Origin: Castor canadensis
Lineage: Eukaryota; Chordata; Mammalia; Rodentia; Castoridae
DNA: 64,000 nucleotides
Reading direction: 5' to 3'
Assembly (NCBI RefSeq): GCF_047511655.1
Contig: NC_133401.1
Coordinates: 17,854,501 to 17,918,500, forward strand
In this document: positions 1 through 12,239 of the stretch, piece by piece
Layout: every line of letters starts with the position of its first letter
Numbering within the stretch: position 1 is the stretch's first letter
Made by a program: the position numbers and the translations under genes
The notes under the pieces: generated by a model
What the model was told of the DNA's origin: nothing
Databases searched by the model: none
Seen by the model: the letters and a program-made list of their open reading frames with translations, nothing else

Positions 1-323
1 GTCCCAAGCAGTGGGGCAGGGCCAGAACTTTCCCAAGACAGATCTGACTAAAAAGTTTGGGGGGGAGTCCAAAAAGGAAGGGGTGGAGTCTATATTTGTC
101 TAGAAAAGGGGTGGGGCTAGCAGTTGAGCCAGTGGAAGTGACGGTAGAATTTCTGGGGTTCAAATGGGGTGTGTGAGTGAGAGTGAGTGAGAGTGGGAGA
201 GAGCCCAGTAGAGAAGAGCATGAAGCCTTGCCTTTAGTTCTCCTGTTCCCCTGCCCTCAGGAGCTCCCAGTGCTGATCCAGATTCTGAGAGGGAAGTGGT
301 GGGACCGTGGTCCAGCCAGTGAA

Positions 324-3300
324 ATGGTGAGCTGGCTGGGAAGGAGGCTTGGGACAGAGGGAATCATAGCAACTGTCAGACCCTGAGTTGAGTGGCTTTG
401 GGGCATGTAGGGTTTTCTTTAGCCCTCAGTTGCCTCTTGGTCTTAGGCAGCCACACTGGATTTGAAGTCAAAGGAGGAGAAGGATGCTGAGTTGGACAAG
501 AGGATCGAAGCTCTTCGTAGGAAGAATGAGGCTCTCATCCGGCGCTACCAGGTGCCCTAGCCCCGCCCTGGGAGACCCCATCCCCTCTCCTCCCCGCAGT
601 GAGTTTTTCTCACCTCTCCCTTAAAACCTTTTCATGGCTCCCCATCACTGTCAGGATAAATGCCACAGGCCTTAGCCTGCCATTCCTTCCTTCATTCCAT
701 CACTCACTCATTCATCACAAGTGTTCAGTAAGGCGTCACTGTCTCAAGGCCCTCGTTGAGTGGTGCTGGAGTGCAGCTGCAACAGAGACAGCCCTGCCCT
801 CAGATGGTGCTGACCCTGACTGGACAAGGCTCAGATGGGGAGTTCAGAGGCCAGGCCAGGGGAGGCCAGAAGGGGCTGCTGACCCAGCCTGGGGTACCTT
901 AGGGAGGGCTTCCTGGCAGAGGGGACTCTGAGGTCTGAAGGGTGGTTGGCTGTTAGCCAGTTGAATAGGAGAGTGGCCCATGTTTCAGGCAAAGGGAGCA
1001 CTGTGGTCACATATTTGGATGTAAGAGGGCTTGGAGCTTAAAGTTTCAGGGTCATTTGGGGCAGTACTGATCTGGAGAGTTCACAGGGACCAGGCCATGT
1101 AGGGCCTGGATGCCTAAGGCCGTAGAGCCATGGAGGGCTTAAGCAGGAGTGGGCCCAGGTCAGAAGAGCTTTTTAGGGAATCTCCTTTGGCTGCTGTGTA
1201 GTGGTGGTTGGGAGGAGGTGATACTGTAGACCAGAAAGCAAGGAGGCTACTAGGTCAGGGATTCTAGAGAAAGAAGTTGTCTAGCTCAGGGCTTGGCTAT
1301 TGAGAGAGTCTTGGTGACTGAGGGCAGGGAGGAGGGAGAGGAGGAAGAAGGAAGGTCCGGGGCCAGGTCCAAGAGTTGGTAGTGGGGCCTAGCTACTCAG
1401 GAGGCAGAGGGCAGGAGGATCGCGGTTTGCAGCTAGCCCAGGTAAGTAGTTTGCAAGACCCTATCTAGAAAATACCTTTCACAAAAGAGGGCTGGTGGAG
1501 TGGCTCAAGTGGTAGAGCACCTGCCTGGCAAGTGTGAAGTTCTCAGTTCAAACCCCAGCACCACCAAAAAATTACAAAAAGTGAAAAATAGAGTAGGTAA
1601 GTGTTGTCCCTGAGATGGGACCTGGGAAGGGAGTGGGCTTCATTGACTCATTCTTCATGTGTTCATTCATTAAAAGAAATACTGAGTTGTGTCATGAGAT
1701 AGGCAGTGATGTAGGCTCACGGTATGCCTCAGGGAACAAGCAGACAGATATCCCTGTGCTCTAATGGACAGGGGGTGAGAGCAGGGAAGCTGGTTTCTGA
1801 AGGGGGTCAGGGAAAGCCTCCCTGAGAGGAGATGCTGGAGAAGAGGGTTGAAAGATGTTGGAGCAGAAGGCGCTGGTAGAAAGAACAGCTGGTGCAAAGG
1901 CCCTGAGGCAGATGTGAGCCTGGTGTGTTCTGGGAACAAGTAGTTCTGGGAACAGCGAGAAAGCTCAAATGAGCAACAGGGAGCTAGGAGAAGATGGAGG
2001 CAAGGAGACTGGCTGCTGTAGGCCCTGTAGGCTGTGGGCCACCTTTGTCTCTCATTGGAGACGGGCACCATGGGAAGGGTTGGACCAGCTTTCTTGCCTT
2101 TAACTTTGGAAGGAGGCCTGAGTTGGGGCCAGACTTAGGAGGAATTCAGGGGCTGTGGGAGTCCAGCCTGTGGACAGAGCCCCTGACACCCCCATACCAT
2201 GGGTGTTTGCCCCTAGGAGATTGAGGAAGACCGGAAAAAAGCTGAACTTGAGGGAGTAGCAGTGACAGCACCCCGGAAGAGTCGCTCGGTGGAGAAGGAG
2301 AATGTGGCAGTGGAGGTGGTGAGCCCATCGGAGCGGGGGCTCCTGAGGTTGGGGAGGGGTCCAGCTGCCTTGAACCTGTGAGGGCCTCAGTCCCAGCAGC
2401 TGCCCCTATGGGCTCTCCAGTCTCCCTGCTCTGTGACCGTGTTTATCCTTCCTCCCCCTTCCAGGAGAAGAACCTGGGTCCCCTTCGGAGGTCTCCTGGG
2501 ACTCCTCGGACCCCAGGAGCCAACAGGGGGGGCCGGCCCACCCCACAGCAGGGAGGCCGGGCAGGCATGGGCCGGGCACCCCGGAGCTGGGAGGACAGTC
2601 CTGGGGAGCAGCCGCGAGGAGCTGGGGGCCGGGGCCGGAGGGGCCGGGGCCGGGGCTCCCCTCATCTCTTAGGTGCTGGAGATGCCTCAACCTCCGACCG
2701 CAAATCCAAGGTAGGAGCTGGGCAGGGCATGGAGCTCACCTTGGGCTGAGGTTCTACATGCTCTGGCTTTCTGTCCCCAAGCTCCTCTCTGTCTCAGCCC
2801 TGCCCTTCTGCTCTCTCTACCTCCCTTCTTCCTTCCTGGCCAGTGCTGTGTACCCTCTCATCTCTTTCTGTCTCGGTGCCTCTCTCCAGCTCTCCCATGT
2901 TGGTTGCCTGCCCCCTCTCCCCTGCCTGTCATTCTCCTCTTTTTGGTACCAGTTGTCTGTTCATCTGTCTCAGTGTGCACATTCGTGTAGCTGTGGTCTT
3001 GGTGTGACCTCTCCACTCCCCTGCCACGCTGATGGGGGAGGCTGGCAAGCTTAGTTGGATGTGGGTACGACCTTCCACAGTTCACTTTCCGTCTGTTTGC
3101 TTCCAGTTCTTGCTCTTACACAGGAATGGTGATTAGATTTAAAGGTTACTTTGAGCTGGGTGTGGTGGGGGCACCTGTAATTCCAGCACTCAGGAGGTTG
3201 ATGCCAGAGGATGCCAAATTCTAGACCAGTCCAGGCTATGTAATGAGACCCTGTCTTAAAAACCCAAAATAAATGTGAGTGAGTGAGAGAGAGAGAGAGA

Positions 3301-6300
3301 GAGAGAATGAATGAATGAGGTATTTAAGCCTCCTGTGAGTAGGCACGGCACTGTTTGGCACACTAAGCTGCAACAAAAGGATCCCAAAATGTGGGGGGCC
3401 TCAGTAGAGTGGGTGAGTTGAACAGTGAGGGTGGAGATGTCACTCTGGGACCCAGGTTCCCGCCTTCCATGGCCTGATGGTCACCTGGAGCATGGTCACT
3501 GTCTGCCTGGTAGATGCCGGGTGGCTGAATTCACAGGGGAGTCGAGTCAGTCTAGCCCTGTGCCACTTTCCATGAGAAGTGAGAGCCCAGCCGCACCTAA
3601 CTGCAGAGGCACTTGGGAGAGCCTCCACTGTCCCGTGAGGGGGGGAATGGGTGGTGGGCTGATAGTTGTCTGCTGTTGTCACCATCATCCTTACTGTGGC
3701 AGCTAGGGTGTGTTGGGGGCCCCAGCACCCTGACACTGAGCGGTCAGCTTCAGCAGTTTGCTGGAAAGACTCAAGGCTCATTGTAGAATAGGACTTGTGG
3801 CTCAGATTTATCACACTGACAGGACACAGTAGAATCAGCCAGGGCGGCAGGCGGGGGCTAGAGGGATTGGGGAGTGGAGCAGGGAAAGAGTCCTCTCCCT
3901 TTGGGATCCCCCAGTGTGGAATTGTGTCAGTACCTGCCAGGGATGGTCCAGAGACACCAGTGCCCTGGGTTGTGGTTGGAGGTCAGGCCCCTCTGCCTGG
4001 AACATTCGGAAATGCAGGCTCCAGGAGGAAAGTCGGGTTACCTGGTGTTAACTGGGAACGGGCTGAGAGGAACTCCCATGCCACTCACCTCAGGGCGAGG
4101 TCAGGCCTGCTATGTCACTCCATTCTGCATGACTGGTTTGAGTAATATTTTCTGGTGCCTGGTGTCCCCTTTGTCCCCCAGGAGTGGGAGGAACGGCGCA
4201 GACAGAACATTGAGAAGATGAATGAGGAAATGGAAAAGATTGCCGAGTATGAGCGGAACCAGCGGGTCAGTACTGCAGGTGGCCAGGGCTGAGTGGCCAG
4301 GACCTAGGGGCTGGTGTCCCTGCCAACCTCACCCCTGTGCTGCAGGAAGGAGTGCTGGAGCCTAACCCAGTGCGGAACTTTCTGGATGACCCCCGGCGCC
4401 GCAGTGGACCCCTGGAGGAGCCAGAGCGGGACCGCCGGGAGGGCAGCCGCCGGCATGGGCGCAACTGGGGGGGCCCTGACTTTGAGCGTGTGCGCTGTGG
4501 CCTGGAGCAGGAGCGGCAGGTGGGTGCTGGCAGTGGGGCCTCAGTGGTCCCCTGGGGACCGAATGCAATTGTGCGTGGGTTCAGTGGAGACCAGGACAGA
4601 GCAGGTGTCACCCTTGGTGCTGGGATCCGTGGTTTGTCTGTGAAGGATTTCTGCCATGTCTTACTTCTGACACCCTTGCTGGAGGGTGGCCAGCAGAAGA
4701 GCCCAGCGGGGTGAGGGTCAGGGTATTGTCTCCAGACTGCGATGCTGGATGAGGGGTGGGGCTCAAGGACCATCCTGCCTTCATAGTTCACCTCGCTGGG
4801 TGAGGGCTGGCTGTCCCACACTCCTTGTTATAGGGTGGCTTGGGGGTTTCTTCTCATTACTGACATCAGTGTTGTTTGCTGGACCTGTCCCAACTCTTTT
4901 ATTTTATTTATATATGTTTTTTGTGGTACTGGGGTTTGAATTCAGGGCTTACACTTTAAGCCACTCCACCAGCCCTTCTTTTTGTGGGGGGGGGCTGAGA
5001 TAGGGTCTCACAAACTATTTGCACATGTAGGCTTCTAACCAAGATCCTTTTAATCTCTACCTCCTGAGTAGCTAGGATTACAGGCATGCGCCACCAGTGC
5101 CCAGCTTATTTTTGTTTTTATGGTGCTGGGGGTGGAACCCAGGGGCTTGCATGGTAGGCAGAATTCTGCTACCGAGCTGTGCCCCTGGCTCGCAGGATCT
5201 TTTTTCAGTGCTGGGTACAAGAGTTGTAAGGCAAAGCCCCTGCCCTGCTGGTGTTTGTTCTGGTGGCAGGTTACTGGTGAAAATCTAGTTAGAGGTGGGT
5301 AATGTGAGGGTGGCCAGCAGAAGAGCCCAGCCAGGTGAGGCGCAGGGTGCTGCTTTAGAGATGGGGAGGTTCTCTCTGAGCAGGCCACTTGAGGCACCTG
5401 CTTGTATCACTGCCTGTCACCTCTTCCCTGTGTCAGTGAGTGAATGATTCCACTTCTGAGAATCAGAGGGACAGGGGAGGATGGGGATGGGCTTTAACTG
5501 CCTGTGGATGGTCTGGGGGCAGGGCCGCCGGGCTGGCCTGGGCGGTGCTGGTGACATGACACTGTCCATGACGGGCCGCGAGCGGTCGGAGTACCTGCGC
5601 TGGAAGCAGGAGAGGGAGAAGATTGACCAGGAGCGCCTGCAGCGACACCGCAAACCCACTGGCCAGTGGCGGCGGGAGTGGGACGCCGAGAAGACTGATG
5701 GCATGTGAGTCTCTCCTCGCTGACCCACCTTGGGGCCTGGGACTTTTGCCTCTCTCTGGTGTCTTCCTGGATATGAGTAATGTGTCACCACAGTTCACCA
5801 AGTCCTCCAGGCACATGGTAATGTGTGCATAGGTCCTCAGGGTTCAGCTGGCCCAGGTTGGGTGCTAAGTTCTGGGTCCCCCAGACTCAGCATCCCCATG
5901 CAGATGGAGCTTAGGTGTGCTGGCAGCAAATCTTTTGAGCCAGAGTCAACACCAAAGGCTGTAGGTTTATAGAACTTCCAAGGCTGAAAAGAATAGGGGG
6001 GTGGGGCAAAACCTAAAATTGTTGATCCTTAAAAGACTGCCATAACCAGGCACCGCTGGCTCACACCTGTAATCCTAGCTACTCAGGAGGATCATGGTTC
6101 AAAGCCAGCCTGGGCAAATAGTTCATGAACCCTTATCTCAAAAAAACCCTTCACAAAAATGGCTGGTGGGGTGGCTCAAGGTGTAGGCCCTGAGTTCAAG
6201 TCCCAGTACCACACACACAAAAAAACAATGACTGCCATTCATCAGTTCTTCCAGAACCTTCTATATGAACTCACCCCAGGTGGGTTTATTCTAGGGTCCA

Positions 6301-8815
6301 GGCTGAGGGCAGCAGCTACTGGGGAGATTACTGTCTTGGGTTTGACAGATGCTCCCTGGCCTCTCTTGTGGGTATCCCAGCTGTGACCCCACGAGGCTCA
6401 GGGTGGGGTATAAATTCTGATGTGTGGAGGGGACAAAGCACTGCCAACAGTGATGAGACCTTTGGTGCCTTCCTCTGTCCATTGTCTGACCTGTCCCCAC
6501 CAGCCTGGACCCTGTGCTGCTTTCTCTCTGTGCCTTGCCAACGAGGCCTTATCCCCAGTCAAGCCTGACTGTTCTCTTTTGGGTTCTAGGAAATGTTTAG
6601 CCAGACTTAAAAGCACAGGTATCACTGTGTCATTGTCAGGACCTACTTCCATAGTGAGGCAGAAGCTTCTATAAGAGCTGCAGCATTGGCATCTTTAGGT
6701 TTGACCCTGTCCCCTATCCTTTGCTGTGCTGGAAGTTTTCATACAACTTTAGCCTGTTTTGTGGGCTCTGGCTAAAATAAAAAGAGGATTGGGGCTGAGG
6801 GCGTGGCTCAAGTGGAGCCTGGTGATTGGTTGGGAGCATGGTTTTGGGTGGGTTTTCTTTTTGTTTTGTTTTGTTTTTTTATTGCAAGCAAGCTTGTTGA
6901 ACAGACATTGTAGCTGGTCTTTTGGGGAGATATTCTTGGAGTTAATGAGAAAAGAACTGTTTTCATTTTGTCCCCAGGGCACTCTGAGGCTAATTAACAT
7001 ATGTGTCTTGATTTCAGCTGCAAATACTTAGCTGAGGCTCAGTGCCATGAAGGCTGTGGTGTTGGGGACACAGTGGTAAACAGAACATTGTGCCTTCATG
7101 GAACTTGGAGTCTAGTGGGCAAGATGACAGGTTGTGAGAAGTAACAGCAGAGGAAGGCGGTAGGGATGAGACTTAGACTATGTAGGTGATACACGTTAGG
7201 TGGGCTGTCTCAGGTCTGATGGAGGTGATGGAGTGAGCTGCTGAAATGTGAAGGATGTTCCCGGAGCAGCTTGTGCAAAGGCCCTGAGTCAGGGTAGGTG
7301 TGGCAGGAGAATCTGCTTAGCTGGCGAGGTGAGAGTGAATGACAGGAAATAGCTCAGACAGGAAGCTTTCCAAGGGTCTATGGTGAGTTGCCAAGTTTTT
7401 ACTTTGGGGGCTAAATTCTGAATGTTTTTTCTTTGTGTATTTGTCACTAAAATGTCAGATTTGCACCTATCACCCAATCCTGTCCTGATTGACTGACTAT
7501 CCTCTGATCTGATCTCCGATTCTGGCCTCCACCTCTCCCCCTGCTTTTTCCCCCAATCTCACTCCCTTGTTCCTCCAGCCACTTGCTCACCCTGCTTCTC
7601 TTTTCCCAGGTTCAAGGATGGCCCAACCCCTGCCCGTGAACCATCCCACCGCTATGGTGAGTGGTGTCCTCAGAAGGCATGAGGCAGCTGCTAGGCTTGG
7701 TGCAGGGTAGGTGGGGAGGTATTTTGTGTGGTGTCCTCGTCCCCTGACTCATTCTGAGTACTGTTGCAGATGACCAGGCCTGGGCCCGGCCCCCTAAGCC
7801 CCCCACTTTTGGGGAGTTCCTTTCTCAGCACAAAGCTGAGGTCAGCAGCCGCAGAAGGAGAAAGAGCAGCCGCCCCCAGGCTAAGGCAGCTCCCTGCTCC
7901 TACAGGTGGGGGCACCCTTTCCCAGGCCACAGGGCTGGGTGACTTTCCCTGGTCCTCTTCTGACGTGGTGTTTGTATGAGTGCATCTGTTTGTGGCCTGT
8001 CTGCCTTGCAGCACTGAAGTCTGGATTTTGGCTTTACCCTCATCTGCCCCCTTTTCCCACCCATCCATCTGTGCTTCTGTCCCCCCTCTCTCTCCTGCCT
8101 CTGAAAACTGGGGACAAATATCCACTATTCCCTCAGTATGACAGGTAGGATGACTTCCTCCTATCCATCCTCCATCAAGACCTCACCCCTGTCCTCTGTC
8201 CCCTCCAGTGACCATGATGACCGCTGGGAGACGAAAGAGGAGGCAGTGTCAGTGTCCCCCACCCCAGAGGCCCCAGGAACTATGACCCGGGAGGAAATGC
8301 CCACAAAGGTAAGGCAAGGCAGCTGTGTGTGTGCTCAGGGTCCACACCTTTCCCTGACCTGCCAATGTTCCACACAGCCTCCCGAGATCCCAGCCCCTGC
8401 CCACCGGCCTCCTGAGGACGAGGGGGAGGAGGATGAGGGTGAAGTGGACGAGGGTGAGGAGGATGAAGAATGGGAGGACATGAGTGAGGATGTGACTGAG
8501 GACGAAGAGGAGGAGGAGGAAATCGAGGAAGAAGAGGGTGCTGAGGCACAAGAGGAAGAACAAGACCAGGATCACCAGCACCCACAAGCTGAGCCCACTG
8601 GGGACCCTACCCAGGAGCAAGCTGACCTGGAGCTTCCCACACCCCAGGAGCCACTCTCTCCAGCTCCTGCTGCGCCTTCCAGCCCCTTCTCACCACCTGG
8701 AGGCCACCAGCCTGTGCCTGACTGGGGTGAGGAGATGGAGCTGAATTCTCCCCGGATGGCCCACCCTCTCGGCTCCTTGTCTCCGGGTGAGGCCTGGCCT
8801 TTTGGGAATGCATGA
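324..8815 (+). CDS. CCDC9: CCDC9, coiled-coil domain-containing protein 9 (11 coding exons, about 538 aa)
   Basis: I built the spliced CDS from GT-AG borders and the conserved protein: 324-326 (ATG alone, last codon of an exon starting near 261), 447-551, 2217-2318, 2465-2710, 4182-4265, 4346-4519, 5523-5704, 7610-7656, 7770-7905, 8209-8308, 8378-8815. The total of 1,617 nt stays in frame; human CCDC9 has 531 aa. Residues about 9-50 form a charged coiled coil. An RG-rich box lies near 121-134, a second charged helical stretch near 153-180, and an acidic Glu/Asp tract near 405-458. The protein ends GEAWPFGNA. From family knowledge, CCDC9 is an RNA-binding protein proposed to associate with the exon junction complex. 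The earlier first exon is left of the window. The exon 3 donor could be 2316 or 2319; I chose 2319 (GTGAGC), which keeps the residue found in human. Confidence 0.93.
552..2216 (+). repeat. CCDC9 intron between the first two coiled-coil exons: old repeats and one composite SINE
   Basis: Two stretches (about 700-1380 and 1650-2120) resemble a widespread old mammalian repeat ('...aaggccctgaggcag...' type); I cannot name the class. A plus-oriented composite SINE lies at about 1386-1575: a 7SL-like body, then a tRNA-like body ending in CACCACCAAAAAA. No coding signal is seen apart from the flanking exons. Confidence 0.6.
2711..4181 (+). repeat. CCDC9 intron with B1 SINE and (GA)n tract
   Basis: A B1-like SINE in plus orientation lies at about 3152-3275, followed by a GTGA/GA simple repeat at about 3275-3318. 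2750-3100 is pyrimidine-rich unique sequence. The remainder shows no recognisable feature. Confidence 0.6.
4520..5522 (+). repeat. CCDC9 intron with minus-oriented SINEs flanked by a short direct repeat
   Basis: A composite SINE in minus orientation occupies about 4912-5105 and an ID-like SINE about 5107-5195. A roughly 40-base segment beginning GAGGGTGGCCAGCAGAAGAG occurs at about 4683 and again at about 5307, so a short intron segment was duplicated on either side of the SINE cluster. Confidence 0.6.
5705..7609 (+). repeat. CCDC9 intron: composite SINE and old repeat
   Basis: A plus-oriented composite SINE lies at about 6047-6226. About 7020-7340 belongs to the same old 'aaggccctgag' repeat type as the first intron. 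The rest (5705-6040, 6230-7010, 7340-7609) is unique intronic sequence with no coding signal that I recognise. Confidence 0.55.
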
Positions 8816-8984
8816 AGCTGGCTGCCTGTGTGTGTGCACAAGGGGTGTGGCAGGGCCTGGGACCCCACCTGCCTCAGCCCTGGTGGCTGGGGACAGCAGT
8901 CCGTGCCCACTGTGCAGCAGTGCCCCCGACTCTGGAATGCTCACTCCTAGAGCCTGTCCCTGCTCGTTCAGAGCCCTCTTTTTC

Positions 8985-8990
8985 AATAAA
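8985..8990 (+). promoter_or_regulatory. CCDC9: CCDC9 polyadenylation signal AATAAA
   Basis: AATAAA lies 170 bases after the CCDC9 stop codon in unique sequence and closes a short 3' UTR. Cleavage would be expected around 9000-9015. It ends only the canonical form of the transcript; the possible extra exons start 130 bases further on. Confidence 0.8.
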
Positions 8991-9118
8991 GAGTTCACAT
9001 CCTGAAGTGACCTTCCCCCAAGTGTGTCCTTAAGGCCCCTCCAGCTCCCCTTGGATCTTCTTTCTAAGTTGGGGACTTTTGGAAGGGAGAGGGCTTGACT
9101 GGGCCTCCCCTTCCCCAG

Positions 9119-10391
9119 GAGGTGACCAGCCAGCCCCTGCCTCCCTGGAGAGTGGGCCCAGCTTCCCAGGAACCCAGAAAGCTGAAGAGGAGGGGTCTGA
9201 GGCGACTCCAGGTGGGGGTCACATGGCGTGGTGGAGGTGGTGCTTCTGTGGGCGCCTCTTCTGTGATCAGGGAGAAGGGCTTGGCACCAGGAGGGTGGTG
9301 GAGCCTGAAGGGTGGCGGTGCAATCTGGGTGTGCAGTTACCATACTGGGCCAGGCTTGGGTGGGCCAGAGTCAAGCAATGGGTGTACTAAGAGAAATGGG
9401 AGTTATTTGGGTGGCACCTGGTGAGGGGGCTGCACAGGAACCTGAGAAGTGTAATGGGATGGGGCTAGGCCCTGGGGGAGGATCTAGAGGGGTGTAGAAA
9501 TTCCCACTAAGCTCTACCGGTCAAAAGAATGGGGGTTTGGCCAGCTCTGGTGGCTCAGGCTTGTAATCTTACCTGCTCAGGATACAGAGATCAGTAGGAT
9601 CTGGGTTCAAAGCCAGCTCTGAGCAAATAGTTTGTGAGTCCCTAGCTTGAAAATACATAGCACAAAAAAGGCTGGTGGAATGGCTCAAGGTGTAGGTCCT
9701 GAGTATTCAAGCCCTGGTACTGCACAAAAAAAAAGGATTTGGCTGTGGACGGGATTAGAGTTTTGGGAAGATTAGACTAGCAGGCCTGGTTGTCATTTTG
9801 GGCCCCATGGAGTGAGAGCAAAAGGTCAATATCCTTGTGTCCCCCTCCACCAGGTAGGAGCCAGGCTTGCAACCAGTGACGCCTCCCTCCCCTCCCCACT
9901 GCAAGGGCTGTTAGAACGGGTGTGGGGATGCGGGAGAGGGCCTGCACCGGGTCCTGCAGGACTTGCTTGGTAGCGGTTGGTAGGACCGGGAAATGAACCC
10001 AAGAGTGGGTAGTGTTTGGAGTTGTGGACAGGGCGAGACCGGGTGCTCTTGTTTTTGGCCACGAGTTGTCAGGGTGAACGGGATCTTCCTTCCCCGGCGT
10101 TTCTCTGATCGTAGACAGGGCTATGTTGTGGTGCATGTTGCTTCGTGGGTTCGCTGAGGGCCAGAGGGGTCAGTTGGAGGCCCCCATCTGGGCAGCTCCC
10201 AGCTCCACTGGCAGGAAGGGCAGGCAGGGCCAGTCGGAGGAGGTAAGCTGGCTGTGCCCTCCGCTGACCGCTCTTTCTCTTCCCCAGAAGCGGGCCCCGA
10301 GGGCCAGGAGACAGCGGAGATCACCGACTTCCAGAGGGTGCGTTTCTGCAAGGTGGTGGCGGCCGCGCCGCCCCCGGGGGCCGCCCGCTGA
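9119..10391 (+). CDS. CCDC9: Possible alternative 3' exons of CCDC9 (longer C-terminus)
   Basis: A GTGAGG donor at 8787 lies inside the last canonical coding exon and leaves phase 1. Joining it to 9119-9211 (acceptor AG at 9117, donor GT at 9212, 93 nt, phase 1 at both ends) and then to 10288-10391 (acceptor AG at 10286) keeps the frame open. It gives about 31 residues (GDQPAPASLESGP...) and then EAGPEGQETAEITDFQR..., ending at TGA 10389-10391. This isoform would have about 594 aa in place of 538. An ATTAAA at 10656-10661 could serve as its polyA signal. The splice sites and frame are seen directly. That the isoform is made is inference. A SINE (9538-9733) sits in the intervening intron. Confidence 0.45.
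9538..9733 (+). repeat. Composite 7SL/tRNA-type SINE
   Basis: A 7SL-like body ('ggctcaggcttgtaatctt') is followed by a short link and a tRNA-like body that ends in an A-run. It lies between the two candidate CCDC9 extra exons. Confidence 0.75.
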
Positions 10392-11079
10392 CTGCGCCGG
10401 GACAGCGGCTCCGCGCTCCGCACTAACCCTGCTCCTCTGCTTCTGCCACTCTGCAGCCAGGAGAGGGTTAAGTGTAAAGGGGGCGGAGCCGGGGCTGTAG
10501 TCCAATCCAGTGAGGACTTGTGCAGCCCCACCTGGGCACGTCGGGTGGAGACCTAGGTGCCATTCCCGGGGAGTTCCCGTCTCCAGGGGTCCTCACCTGG
10601 GGCCTGGCAAACAGCGGTGACTTGCGAAGGACTTGAACTCGGGCCGCCCGGCTGCATTAAACGCAGTGCTTCCGCTAACCTTGCAACTGTGTTTCTGGCG
10701 GGGGCAGGCTGGGCTGCTGTGCTTGGCGGGCTTTTCTGCGGCGGAACAGGCGGGAGGAAGGGGTCTTCCCTCCTTTGCTCCCCTGACTCTTCTTCCTTCC
10801 CCCTCGCAGGCCTCCCTGAGTTCCTGAAGACGCTGCTGGGAGGGGTCGGAAGCCTCCCCATCTTGATGGGGAGGGGGCCGTAAGAGGAGGGGTTATCTGA
10901 CTCTCCAGGCCGTGTTCGCTCCTCCCCGGAGCCCACTGTAGGTCCCCTGGCTCTAGGGAGAGGTATTGAGGGTGGTGTAGGAAGGGGCCTGGCTGGAGTG
11001 GGGGTGGAGCTGGAACCTCTGGAATTTAAGGTTAGCCCTCAGGACCCCTGGCCTCAGGACGGCAGGAAGATGTTTGGAG

Positions 11080-12032
<953 letters not shown>

Positions 12033-12207
12033 CCGGCCGCCAGCCCTCGACAGCGCCGATGGGCCCGGCTGCCTCCCCATGACATCGCCCAGAGTCCCCG
12101 GAGCCGGCATCCCGGAGAAGGGGGCGAGGGCCCCGGCCTCGCCTCGGCCCCCTGACCTCCCCCGTAGGATCTGAGCGTCTCCTCTCCCCGCGTCCGCGTC
12201 CATCTGC

Positions 12208-12213
12208 AATAAA
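12208..12213 (+). promoter_or_regulatory. INAFM1: INAFM1 polyadenylation signal AATAAA
   Basis: AATAAA lies 176 bases after the INAFM1 stop, followed by a GT-rich stretch (CGTGTGTCTGTCGTG) typical of a downstream element. Confidence 0.8.
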
Positions 12214-12239
12214 CTCCAGCTCAGCTGCCTCGTGTGTCT

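Noticed and set aside
4267-4821. 184-residue minus-strand frame across CCDC9 exon 6
   Set aside because: It is antisense to a conserved coding exon and continues into intron without similarity.
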